64,000 nt of DNA, from positions 2,087,001 to 2,151,000 of the forward strand of contig NZ_OY776414.1 in NCBI RefSeq assembly GCF_963675585.1, in the 5' to 3' direction. The notes below the pieces were generated by a model. The model saw nothing but the letters and a program-made list of their open reading frames with translations. It ran no database searches and was not told the DNA's origin. Origin of the DNA: an uncultured Draconibacterium sp. Its GTDB lineage: Bacteria > Bacteroidota > Bacteroidia > Bacteroidales > Prolixibacteraceae. The position numbers and the translations under genes were made by a program. Positions 53,357 through 61,956 of this stretch are shown here, one piece after another (the first letter of the stretch is position 1; the number at the start of each line of letters is the position of its first letter).

Positions 53357-55258
53357 ATGGGAAAACCTTTTGCACACGAGCTAACATTGATTAATGAAAC
53401 AATTTCATGGGCAAATTCTGTTGACCTGACTATGTTATCGGATTTTTTTCAAAAAATTGAAGGTCCGGTCTATCTAGTAGGTTCTGGTGGCTCGTTAAGT
53501 GCTTGTCAATTTGCAGTAGACTTACTTAATAAAAAAGGCAAATTTGCGAAAGCAATAACACCTCTTGAATTATTCTATTTGAAAGAAACATTACGTAACT
53601 CAACGATAATTTTCATTAGTTCAAGTGGACGAAATTACGATATAAAGTTTAGTTATAAGATTGCTATAGAACACGAACCTAAGGAAATTGGGATCATTTG
53701 CATGAAAGAAAACAATCCATTAGAAGAATTGTCAGCAAATCATGGAATAACCACTTCATTTAATTTTGAATTACCTTCTGGGAAAGATGGTTTCTTAGCA
53801 ACAAACTCGTTAATTGCTTTTTATATTATTTTTAATAATTCTTTGTCCAACGAGAGATTAAAAAATAATATAGATTTTAATTCATTCCTCGAAGAAGTAC
53901 AATATTTTCTACGTAAAATCAATACTCAATGTACGTTCACTGTCCTTTACAGTGGATGGAATAAATCTGTTGCACTAGATATAGAATCAAAATGTAGTGA
54001 AGCTGGTCTTGCCCCTTCATTGGTTGCTGACTATAGAAACTTTGGTCATGGGCGTCATAATTGGTTTGACAAACAAAAAGAATCTGCAATTATTTCTTTG
54101 TATGCTGAGGATGATTCTTTATTGGCTAATAGAACGTTAGATTTATTACCTAAGAGCATCCCAAAACTGATGTTAAAAAGTAGGTGGCAAAGCTCTGTAG
54201 GTTGCATTGAATTGCTGGTTAAATCATTTATCTTTATAAACGAATTAGGGAAAAAAGTGGGGATTGACCCTGGAAGACCAGGTGTTCCTCAATATGGTAG
54301 AAAACTATACAATCTTCCATACTCTTCATCACTTCCAAAAGAGGAAAAGATAAAACTTTCCTTAAGAGCACGAGCATCAATCCGAAGGAAATTAGATAAC
54401 TATAATATTTTTTCTATAAATAAAAAAGAACAAAAATTGTGGATTAATGCTTATAACAATTTTATTAATAATCTTAAAAAAGCATCATTTGGATTAATCC
54501 TATTTGATTATGATGGTACATTGTGCAGTTCTGAAGAACGATTCTCAGGGCCTAGCCAATCCATTCTGGATGGAATTATTAAAATTATTGATAATGGATA
54601 TTTAATTGGAATTGCAACTGGAAGAGGAAAATCAGTAAGAGAAGTATTTCAAAATCTTTTACCAAGAAAGTATTGGGATAAAATATTGATTGCGTATTAT
54701 AATGGTTCAGATTGTGGTTTTTTGAATGATAATGGTTTACCTAATAAAGAACTTCCTTTGCATCCAAGTTTAGCATCTATTGAAAAACAGTTATTAAAAG
54801 AAATTTCTAATTACGACATAAAAGTTGAAGTTAGACCATGTCAATTAACTGTTGAGGTGAATGACATAAACAGGTGGGCATTCATCAGGAAGTTAATTTT
54901 ACAAATTATAGGTAATAGCGGAATACACGATATACAGATTTTGGAATCAAGTCACTCTTTAGATATTATTCCAAATTCAGTTTCAAAATTGAATATGATT
55001 TCATTTGCGCAAGAGACATTAAAAAAATTGAATCTTCCTCAACAAGTACTGTGTATTGGAGATAAAGGACAGTGGCCTGGAAATGATTTTCAACTTTTAG
55101 ATCATAAATTTGGGTTAAGCGTTGATGAAGTTTCTCCTAAGTTTGAGACCTGCTGGAATATTGCTTCAAATGGAAAAAGAAATATATCCGCAACCTTAGA
55201 ATACATGAATGCCATGAATTTTAGTGATAAAGGCATAAAATTAAATATCAATAAATGA
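53357..55258 (+). CDS. Double SIS (sugar isomerase-like) + HAD phosphatase fusion protein
   Basis: 633-aa protein. Residues about 10-330 form two SIS (phosphosugar-binding) domains as in the isomerase half of GlmS and in AgaS. The first has the VGSGGS loop (residues 42-46) and IFISSSGRNYDI. The second ends with GVPQYGRKLYNL. There is no glutaminase domain. Residues about 378-625 are a HAD hydrolase of the Cof/sucrose-phosphatase type: DYDGT (384-388), GIATGRGKS, and GDKGQWPGND (568-577). Both halves look catalytically complete, so isomerisation and dephosphorylation of one phosphosugar or nucleotide sugar is plausible. First gene of the operon; its stop overlaps the next ATG by 4 bp. Confidence 0.85.
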   Translation: MGKPFAHELTLINETISWANSVDLTMLSDFFQKIEGPVYLVGSGGSLSACQFAVDLLNKKGKFAKAITPLELFYLKETLRNSTIIFISSSGRNYDIKFSYKIAIEHEPKEIGIICMKENNPLEELSANHGITTSFNFELPSGKDGFLATNSLIAFYIIFNNSLSNERLKNNIDFNSFLEEVQYFLRKINTQCTFTVLYSGWNKSVALDIESKCSEAGLAPSLVADYRNFGHGRHNWFDKQKESAIISLYAEDDSLLANRTLDLLPKSIPKLMLKSRWQSSVGCIELLVKSFIFINELGKKVGIDPGRPGVPQYGRKLYNLPYSSSLPKEEKIKLSLRARASIRRKLDNYNIFSINKKEQKLWINAYNNFINNLKKASFGLILFDYDGTLCSSEERFSGPSQSILDGIIKIIDNGYLIGIATGRGKSVREVFQNLLPRKYWDKILIAYYNGSDCGFLNDNGLPNKELPLHPSLASIEKQLLKEISNYDIKVEVRPCQLTVEVNDINRWAFIRKLILQIIGNSGIHDIQILESSHSLDIIPNSVSKLNMISFAQETLKKLNLPQQVLCIGDKGQWPGNDFQLLDHKFGLSVDEVSPKFETCWNIASNGKRNISATLEYMNAMNFSDKGIKLNINK

Positions 55259-56340
55259 GAACAGGTCTAGCAGAAAGATTGTTGGTCAAAATAATGGAAT
55301 GGACACCAAATGAAGTTAATGTTGAAAGACCTCTGCTTCAAGCATTGTCAACATTTAAATATAATGAATATCAGCAATTCTCGATAGGAACTCTATTTAT
55401 TGAAAGTTTGGTCAAATGGTTAAATAATTTTGAGAGTATTGAGGATCGAAAGATTGCGTATAAATTCTTAAAGAATCAAGTTATATTTTTTTCAAACAAT
55501 CAAATCTTACATTTAGTCAATACGACTTTTAATGCAATTATTCAACCTATATTAGTTGATAAAACAGCCTCAATATTGAATCTTAGTAAGACTCAAATAT
55601 TGAAAATCACACAAAGCGAAGAATATACAAGGATTTTAAGAAGAAGTCTTTTCATCGGGTTAAGTGATGGTGCGAAAATTGATCAATTAAGGAGAAGTAG
55701 CAATCTAAACAATGAACAAGTTATTCCAACCTATGAAGTAAACGAAAATAAAGTCCAGGATATGTTGGAGGAACTCAAAAAGTCGGTCAATTCGGAGAAT
55801 TTTGATACAATTTTTTTAGTTGATGACTTCACTGCAAGCGGAACAAGTTATTTTAGAAAAGAAGGGAACCGATGGAAAGGGAAAATATTTAAAACCATCA
55901 AAGCTTTTTTTGATAGTGAGGAGCCATTATCACGGATTATTAATCCTGATAAAGATATTGATATTCATCTAGTATTCTATATTGCAACGACTGATGCAAT
56001 GCACAGAATTGATGAACTACGGAAGGAAGCTTTGGTTGACAGCAAATATTCTAAACTTAATTTCAAAATTCATGTAATCCAACAAATTGATTCTACAATT
56101 AAAGATGAAATATTAGAAAATGAAAAGGAGTTCATTAGAATTTCAGAGAAATATATCGATGAATCCATAAAAGATCGACATTTCAAGAAGGCAAGATGTG
56201 ATAGGTATTATTTAGGTTATGACGAATGTACATTGCCTATTGTTTTAAGCCATAATACACCTAACAACTCTTTGCCTTTATTATGGTGGACATCTGACAA
56301 TTTCTTAGGATTATTTCCAAGAATCACAAGGCATATATAG
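55255..56340 (+). CDS. Phosphoribosyltransferase-fold protein
   Basis: 361-aa protein. The segment TIFLVDDFTASGTSYFRK (residues about 185-202) matches the PRPP-binding loop of type I phosphoribosyltransferases (two acidic residues, then a small-residue turn and T/S). Helical sequence precedes it (about 1-175), and an alpha/beta part with HLVFYIATTDAMHRI follows. It is longer than housekeeping enzymes, and no family such as Apt, Hpt or Upp was recognised. The ATG overlaps the previous stop (ATGA) and the next gene begins 2 bp after its stop. A role in making or breaking a ribonucleotide from PRPP is inferred. PRTase-like proteins beside AAA ATPases have been noted in putative bacterial conflict systems; I cannot confirm the match here. 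Confidence 0.72.
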   Translation: MRTGLAERLLVKIMEWTPNEVNVERPLLQALSTFKYNEYQQFSIGTLFIESLVKWLNNFESIEDRKIAYKFLKNQVIFFSNNQILHLVNTTFNAIIQPILVDKTASILNLSKTQILKITQSEEYTRILRRSLFIGLSDGAKIDQLRRSSNLNNEQVIPTYEVNENKVQDMLEELKKSVNSENFDTIFLVDDFTASGTSYFRKEGNRWKGKIFKTIKAFFDSEEPLSRIINPDKDIDIHLVFYIATTDAMHRIDELRKEALVDSKYSKLNFKIHVIQQIDSTIKDEILENEKEFIRISEKYIDESIKDRHFKKARCDRYYLGYDECTLPIVLSHNTPNNSLPLLWWTSDNFLGLFPRITRHI

Positions 56341-56342
56341 AT

Positions 56343-58226
56343 ATGAGTAGCAAATTTAGAAATCCATTTAAATTGAGAGCTTCTGAAAAAATTGAGTCTG
56401 AAGTTGGATTTTTGCGCCTTTTTAGTCCTCATGTTCTTGAAGCCTTACAGGAAAAACATCAAAAAGGCGAATTATGGGAAAATGTACTTCTCATACATAG
56501 TTCTCCAGGGGGAGGAAAAACATCACTTCTGAGGGCTTTTGAACCAGCATCATTAATAACTCTATTGAATACCAAATCCTCTTCCGAATATAAAGACTTG
56601 TTTAATGCGCTCAAAAAAATTGAGGTAATTAGTAGTAATCAAGTTAAATTGTTGGGTATTTCGTTACAATGTACCAGAAATTACCAGGTTCTTGAGGATC
56701 TAGATGTTTCCGAGGCACAAAAAAAGAGATTATTCTTCTCTCTAATTAATTCAAGGGTAATTCTTGCCACATTGCGTTCTGCATGCAAGTTAAAAGGAAA
56801 GAGATATCCTGACGATTTGAAAGACTTTAAATTCCAATATAATAATGAAGATAATTTCTTTAAATCATTACAAGTTCCCTGTAATGGAGAAGAATTAAAT
56901 AATTGGGCATCAGGTATTGAACGACAAATCTATAGGCTCGTTGATAGTTTTTTACCCATTGATGATCTAGTGATAGAAGGACATGATGAATTAATTTCAA
57001 TACTGACCCTCAATCCTAAAAGTCTTACGCTTGATGGAAATCCAATTTGTTCGCGCATGGTTTTCATGTTTGATGATGCTCATAAACTATCATTTGCACA
57101 AAGAGCATCATTGAAGCAATATATTTTTGAAAAAAGGGGAAATCATAATATTTGGATTTCAGAAAGACTGGAAGCCTTAAAACCTGAAGAAAATTTGGGC
57201 TCTTTTAAGGAACGAGATTTTCAAGTTTTAAATCTCGAAAACTTCTGGCGAAATTATCCAGCAAAATTGAGTAAAATTTTACAAAATATTTCTGATAAGC
57301 GTGCTGCAATCTCAACAGAAGAAGTTACATCATTTCAGGAATACCTTACGGAAAATTTAAATGAAGAGAATATAAAAGAAAAATTGACCCGAATATTAGA
57401 AGAAACAGAAAAAAGCCTAATGCAAACATCAAAATATACAAATAGATTTGATGATTGGGTTAGGTATACTAAGGAATATGATGGAAGTTTATTAGACAAG
57501 GCTCTTCTAATGAAGGAGGTTGAAATTCTGATAAACCGGAATATGGGCAAGCCTCAATTAAGTCTTGATTTTCCTTTAGCGGTTAATGAACTTCATGAAA
57601 AAATGAACAGTGATGTAGTTAATGCTGCAAAACTGTTCATGTCTATTAATTATGAACTACCTTACTATTACAGCTTCAAAACATTAGTAAAACTTGCCTC
57701 ATTCAATATAGAGCAATTTCTTTCATTTAGTGCTGAAATGTTTGAGGAGATGATTTCAAAGAAAATTAGGGGAGATGAAATTGTTTTATCGGACTCAAAA
57801 CAAAATAGCATAATTAAGCGTGTTGCGGACGTAAAATGGAAAAAAATTGATACCGAAGTTCCTTATGCAGAAAATATCCAGAAATTTTTAAAATCATTTG
57901 GTGCATTTTCCAAGCAACAAACATATAAGGCCAATGCACCTTATGCACCTGGAGTTAGTGGATTTTCGATTAAACCAAATAAGGAAAGAATGTTTGGTGA
58001 AGAATTGTGGATGACCGATAAAATTTATGAGCCATTAATTGAGGTAATTTCTACTTGTGTTGCCTATAATTTGCTTGAAAAACAAACGGTGAATCAAGGG
58101 AAAAAAGGTCAAGTATGGGATGTTTACTATTTGAATAGATGGTTGTGTGTTATTTTTGGGCTACCTCTATCTTATGGCGGATTCAGACATAAATCACCCG
58201 ATGAATTAATTAAATGGATTAAATAG
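56343..58226 (+). CDS. AAA/ORC-like P-loop ATPase
   Basis: 627-aa ATPase with Walker A SPGGGKT (residues 54-60) and Walker B MVFMFDDAH (239-247). A helical lid region and about 350 residues of C-terminal helices and winged-helix-like sequence follow (WDVYYLNRWLCVIF near the end). The arrangement resembles ORC/Cdc6- or STAND-like regulatory ATPases more than helicases or McrB-type motors. In the operon it is the obvious candidate for a sensor or switch. It lies 2 bp from both neighbours (56340 and 58229), a sign of tight co-translation. No nuclease or TIR domain was seen. Confidence 0.78.
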   Translation: MSSKFRNPFKLRASEKIESEVGFLRLFSPHVLEALQEKHQKGELWENVLLIHSSPGGGKTSLLRAFEPASLITLLNTKSSSEYKDLFNALKKIEVISSNQVKLLGISLQCTRNYQVLEDLDVSEAQKKRLFFSLINSRVILATLRSACKLKGKRYPDDLKDFKFQYNNEDNFFKSLQVPCNGEELNNWASGIERQIYRLVDSFLPIDDLVIEGHDELISILTLNPKSLTLDGNPICSRMVFMFDDAHKLSFAQRASLKQYIFEKRGNHNIWISERLEALKPEENLGSFKERDFQVLNLENFWRNYPAKLSKILQNISDKRAAISTEEVTSFQEYLTENLNEENIKEKLTRILEETEKSLMQTSKYTNRFDDWVRYTKEYDGSLLDKALLMKEVEILINRNMGKPQLSLDFPLAVNELHEKMNSDVVNAAKLFMSINYELPYYYSFKTLVKLASFNIEQFLSFSAEMFEEMISKKIRGDEIVLSDSKQNSIIKRVADVKWKKIDTEVPYAENIQKFLKSFGAFSKQQTYKANAPYAPGVSGFSIKPNKERMFGEELWMTDKIYEPLIEVISTCVAYNLLEKQTVNQGKKGQVWDVYYLNRWLCVIFGLPLSYGGFRHKSPDELIKWIK

Positions 58227-58228
58227 TT

Positions 58229-59362
58229 ATGGATTTAAGATGGAGTCCACATATTTTCATTGATGACAAGGCGAATGACGAATTTTGGAAAGAACATTTT
58301 GACAATAAAAGTCACAAACTTCTTTTTATTTTGGGTAAAGGATTTGACATTAGAATGAATATTGCCTTAGCCAGATTACTTTATAACTGTCCAAAACTTA
58401 ATATCACATGCTTGATTGTTGAGTTTGATGAAGGTACAAATTCTTCATCTCATAAATATCAGCATATTATTGATGAAAATATGGCAGAATTAAATCAATT
58501 AATCAATGTCGAGAACTTAATTTCAAAAAAGATAAATATTTGGAATGATTCGGGAAGAGAGAAGCGAATAGCTGGAGATAAAAACGCCTCTAGAATTATA
58601 AAAAAATATTCAGACATTAAGGAATATACAGACATTATTATTGACATTAGCTCCCTCCCTCGCGGAATATATTTTTCTTTGGTTGGAAAATTACTAGCTC
58701 TTATTGATTCTAACCCACATCAAAATCATAATTTATTTTTAACGGTAGCAGAAAATGTTGAAATTGATCGTTTAATTCAAGAGAGTGCATTGGAAGATGA
58801 TTTGGCATACCTGCATGGTTTTGGAGGTGAAATTGAGCTAGAATCTGAAAAAGAGAAACCCTTAATATGGTTTCCTATATTGGGTGAGGAAAAGCAGTTT
58901 CACATCAGAAAAGGTGCTGATAAAATTACAGAAGATAAAAATCGGCTCTATGAAATTTGTCCTGTCCTACCATTTCCATCAAAAAATCCGAGAAGATCTG
59001 ATTCATTATTAATAGAATATCATGAATTATTATTTGATTTTCTTGATATAGAACCACAAAATATTATGTATACTTCGGAAAGAGACCCTTTTCAAGCATA
59101 TATTGATTTGAGCAATGCTATCATAAATTATAGGCAATCATTAGATATAATAAATGGGTGCAAAATAGCTGTATCTACATTTTCTAGCAAACTACTATCT
59201 ATAGGAAGTTTATTAGTTGCTTATGAAAACAGAAGTTTTGTTGGAATCATGAATGTCAACTCTGGAGGTTATGAAATATTAGATGAAGATAGATTCAAGG
59301 AATTAAAAAATCAAAGCGAACTTTTTGTAACTTGGCTGACAGGAAATCCATATAAAGAATAA
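58229..59362 (+). CDS. Unrecognised Rossmann-like protein
   Basis: 377-aa protein of no family I recognise. Alternating beta/alpha pattern: LLFILGKGFDIRMN (about residues 30-43) looks like a first strand with a glycine-rich turn, ITCLIVEFDEG a second strand ending in acids, and TDIIIDISSLPRG (about 134-146) a third. The C-terminal part has CKIAVSTFSSKLLSIGSLL and an ENRSFVGIMNVNSGGY strand pair. It could be a sensor, methyltransferase-like, CARF-like or effector protein. It is expressed between the ATPase (2 bp gap) and the PfkB kinase (16 bp gap). No membrane segment. Confidence 0.6.
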   Translation: MDLRWSPHIFIDDKANDEFWKEHFDNKSHKLLFILGKGFDIRMNIALARLLYNCPKLNITCLIVEFDEGTNSSSHKYQHIIDENMAELNQLINVENLISKKINIWNDSGREKRIAGDKNASRIIKKYSDIKEYTDIIIDISSLPRGIYFSLVGKLLALIDSNPHQNHNLFLTVAENVEIDRLIQESALEDDLAYLHGFGGEIELESEKEKPLIWFPILGEEKQFHIRKGADKITEDKNRLYEICPVLPFPSKNPRRSDSLLIEYHELLFDFLDIEPQNIMYTSERDPFQAYIDLSNAIINYRQSLDIINGCKIAVSTFSSKLLSIGSLLVAYENRSFVGIMNVNSGGYEILDEDRFKELKNQSELFVTWLTGNPYKE

Positions 59363-59378
59363 AATTAAAAATTTATAA

Positions 59379-60398
59379 TTGAGCAATTTAGGAAATATTA
59401 TTGGGACAGGTTTTTTAACTTTAGATGTTATATTGAATGGAAGTAAAAAAACTCCTCCTAAATTTCAAGCAGGTGGATCTTTTGGAAATGTATTAACAAT
59501 CCTTTCATTTCTAGGGTTTAACACTTATCCTATTTCTCGTCTTGCAGATAACAAAGTAACGGATTTGTTATTGGCAGATATACAAAAATGGGATGTTAAT
59601 ATAGATTTAATATTTAAACAAGAAAAAGGGAGTACCCCAATAATAATTCATCGAATTTTAAAAGATAAATACGGTAAACCACATCATAAGTTTGAGTTTA
59701 AAAATCCAAATAATGGGAAATGGCTTCCAAGCTATCGTCCATTCTTATCAAAAGATGTAAAAAAAATTGAACAATGTATCCCCAAATTCAAATTATATTA
59801 TTTTGACAGGGTTAGTCGAAGTTCAATAGAACTTGCAAAATATGCTCGAAATAATGATGCATTGGTGTATTTTGAACCTTCTTCTTACAACAACTCAAAA
59901 CAATTCCAAGAGTCCTTAAACAATTCTGATATTATCAAATTTTCTAGTGATAGGATAAAAAATTACAAAGAAATTTTCCCAAAAAATAATTCAATTCTAG
60001 AAATTGAGACTTTAGGAATTGATGGCGTAAATTACAGGTTCAAATCGGATAATTGGATTCATTTAAAACCATTTCAGGTAAATAATGTAATAGATACAGC
60101 AGGAGCAGGAGATTGGTCCTCTTCTGGTATTATTAAGATGATAGCGACAAATGGTGAGTTAGTAAATCAAACTAATGAACAGATAGAACAAGCGATAAAT
60201 TATGGACAAGCTTTAGGTGCAATTAATTGTTTGTTTGAGGGAGCAAGAGGAGCCATGTATAATGCGAACCTTGAGGATGTTGATAAACTGACTTCATTAT
60301 TAATTAATAATCAATTTCATAAAGCATCAATTAATTTTAAAGATAATACTAGTGAATTTGACTACTCTGTTGTTGAATCATTATTTAACTCTATTTAG
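59379..60398 (+). CDS. PfkB/ribokinase-family sugar or nucleoside kinase
   Basis: 339-aa kinase of the PfkB family. The N-terminal GNIIGTGFLTLDVIL with a following GGSFGNVL gives the substrate glycine motif, and DTAGAGDW (residues 239-246) carries the catalytic Asp245 and anion hole. The common D-T-x-G-A-G-D-x-F ending is W instead of F. Family members phosphorylate ribose, fructose-phosphates, adenosine or similar. The start is a TTG at 59379; no ATG is near and the family N-terminus begins there. Last gene of the operon; the relaxase gene converges on it from the right. Confidence 0.88.
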   Translation: MSNLGNIIGTGFLTLDVILNGSKKTPPKFQAGGSFGNVLTILSFLGFNTYPISRLADNKVTDLLLADIQKWDVNIDLIFKQEKGSTPIIIHRILKDKYGKPHHKFEFKNPNNGKWLPSYRPFLSKDVKKIEQCIPKFKLYYFDRVSRSSIELAKYARNNDALVYFEPSSYNNSKQFQESLNNSDIIKFSSDRIKNYKEIFPKNNSILEIETLGIDGVNYRFKSDNWIHLKPFQVNNVIDTAGAGDWSSSGIIKMIATNGELVNQTNEQIEQAINYGQALGAINCLFEGARGAMYNANLEDVDKLTSLLINNQFHKASINFKDNTSEFDYSVVESLFNSI

Positions 60399-60503
60399 AC
60401 ACTCATATTACGCTGGAGAAATCAGAGTATAACAATATTTAATTCTCAGATAATATAATTCTGTGAAATCTTATCACACCTTGAATTGACTATATATCAA
60501 TCA

Positions 60504-61403
60504 TTAACGTATTCTCTTTTGTTTTTTTCGTTTTTCAATGAAGTGATTAATTTCTAAATTAGAATCCTTACTTTTCTCTATCAGCCGATTTACATCCCTA
60601 GCCCATTGCGCCAACTCAAATTTATCAATTGCAGGCCAGGTACTTTGGATTTCCTGTCCAGCCTTCACCGAGACATAAGATCGTGGCCGTTCTTCAAGCT
60701 CAGAAAGCCGGATAGGATAACGAACCGGATTACCATTTCCATCAGTAATTAAAACGACATGTCCCCTTCCCGATCTCCTGACTTCCACATTAAACAGCTC
60801 CAGCGATTTGTTGTATAGTTGTTTATTGCTAACCGAATCGATCTGATTCAACTGATAAAACAAACTTTCCAGGTTTTGTTTAAGGTTTCTGCTTCCCGCA
60901 GAAAATTTCAGATTGGATTGTGCTTGGTTCCGTTCTTTGGTCAGATCATATTTTTGCTCTATGGATTTGATGAAGCGTTGGACTTTCTCTTTTTCGTAAG
61001 TGTCTTTGATCTTTTTTCCGGTTTGGCAATCAATGCGCGTGGAAACGATATGAAAGTGTGTCCGATCCAGATCCGTGTGTTTGAAAACGAAGAAAGGTTG
61101 ATTTCCATAGCCCAGGTGATCCATAAGGTTACCAATTTCGGAGCGGATGCCAGTATCACCCAGTTTCACTAAATCTGCTACCGTCGGATTCAAAGAGATA
61201 TGTAAACCTTTCTTTTTTACCCGTGCGTTACCGTTCTCAATGTCTTTAAGGATATTTAGCCGGTCGTGTTTAGTTCCGGCAAAAGGATTGATCGTTGGCG
61301 TATTGCCACTTTTAAAGAACAGTGCTTTCTTCTGCACCACTTTCTTTTCGTTATAAAACATGGCGTTTTGCGTACTGGAAGATTGATGAATCACAATGAC
61401 CAT
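60504..61403 (-). CDS. Relaxase/mobilization nuclease
   Basis: 299-aa DNA-nicking relaxase of the MobB/MobP type used in Bacteroides mobilizable elements. It has an N-terminal Tyr candidate (MFYNEKKV), LHISLNP, and the metal-binding HTDLDRTHFHIVSTR (about residues 107-121). It nicks oriT and pilots the strand into the recipient. It starts 10 bp after the mobC stop. GC is higher than in the cargo operon. Confidence 0.9.
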   Translation of the reverse strand: MVIVIHQSSSTQNAMFYNEKKVVQKKALFFKSGNTPTINPFAGTKHDRLNILKDIENGNARVKKKGLHISLNPTVADLVKLGDTGIRSEIGNLMDHLGYGNQPFFVFKHTDLDRTHFHIVSTRIDCQTGKKIKDTYEKEKVQRFIKSIEQKYDLTKERNQAQSNLKFSAGSRNLKQNLESLFYQLNQIDSVSNKQLYNKSLELFNVEVRRSGRGHVVLITDGNGNPVRYPIRLSELEERPRSYVSVKAGQEIQSTWPAIDKFELAQWARDVNRLIEKSKDSNLEINHFIEKRKKQKRIR

Positions 61404-61412
61404 AGTGAGAAT

Positions 61413-61781
61413 TTAGCGCAGGTGTTTTTGAAGAAATGCCAGGCATTCCATCATCATCTGAAAAGCCTGTTTTAGCAATTGTCGGTCGTTATCATCCATC
61501 CGATATCCAGTGAAAGAATTCATTTTTTTGGACAGCTGATTGAGGTTCACACCAATTTTATTGAGTTCATAATCCAGGTTGTGCAGTTGTTCTTTGGTTT
61601 CGGGCTCAAAAGATACTTTCTTCATACCGGTTCTCCTGAAAACAACAAAGCGCAAATAATCACTTCTGCAACCAAACCTACCGGTACGAACAAAACTATC
61701 CAGACGATGCTTTTCCTCTTTCGTAAGTAGCAGTTTGACTACTTCAGTTCGTTTTTCATCTTCCGGTACTTTCGGTCGCAT
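61413..61781 (-). CDS. MobC-like relaxosome accessory protein
   Basis: 122-aa DNA-binding protein with a ribbon-helix-helix-like N-terminal half (VKLLLTKEEKHRLDSFV) and a C-terminal helix with NLNQLSKKMNSF, the MobC signature. It helps the relaxase open oriT. ATG 61781 was chosen; upstream in-frame codons run into the probable oriT. Located directly beside the 14-bp inverted repeat. Confidence 0.82.
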   Translation of the reverse strand: MRPKVPEDEKRTEVVKLLLTKEEKHRLDSFVRTGRFGCRSDYLRFVVFRRTGMKKVSFEPETKEQLHNLDYELNKIGVNLNQLSKKMNSFTGYRMDDNDRQLLKQAFQMMMECLAFLQKHLR

Positions 61782-61805
61782 TTTTTGAATCAACCAGTTA
61801 TTTAT

Positions 61806-61910
61806 GGGGAGGGGAATGCTCTTTGGTTTTGTAAAAACCATGGCTCCTGCCAGACAAGATGGCAAAAGGTTTTTATGGCCATAAAAACACATCTTGCATT
61901 CCCCTCCCCC
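61806..61910. other. Candidate origin of transfer (oriT)
   Basis: GGGGAGGGGAATGC (61806-61819) and its exact inverted copy (61896-61909) enclose a perfect 20-bp palindrome GTTTTTATGGCCATAAAAAC (61869-61888) and a smaller dyad GGTTTT...AAAACC. The region is noncoding, just upstream of mobC. This is the usual place for oriT, but the nick site is not identified. Confidence 0.55.
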
Positions 61911-61956
61911 GTAGTTATTTTCTATTGTCTTTTCGTGGTCTTCTCAGGTCGAGGAA

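Noticed and set aside
53357-55258. GlmS (glucosamine-6-phosphate synthase)
   Set aside because: Lacks the N-terminal glutaminase domain and carries a C-terminal HAD domain, so not the housekeeping enzyme.
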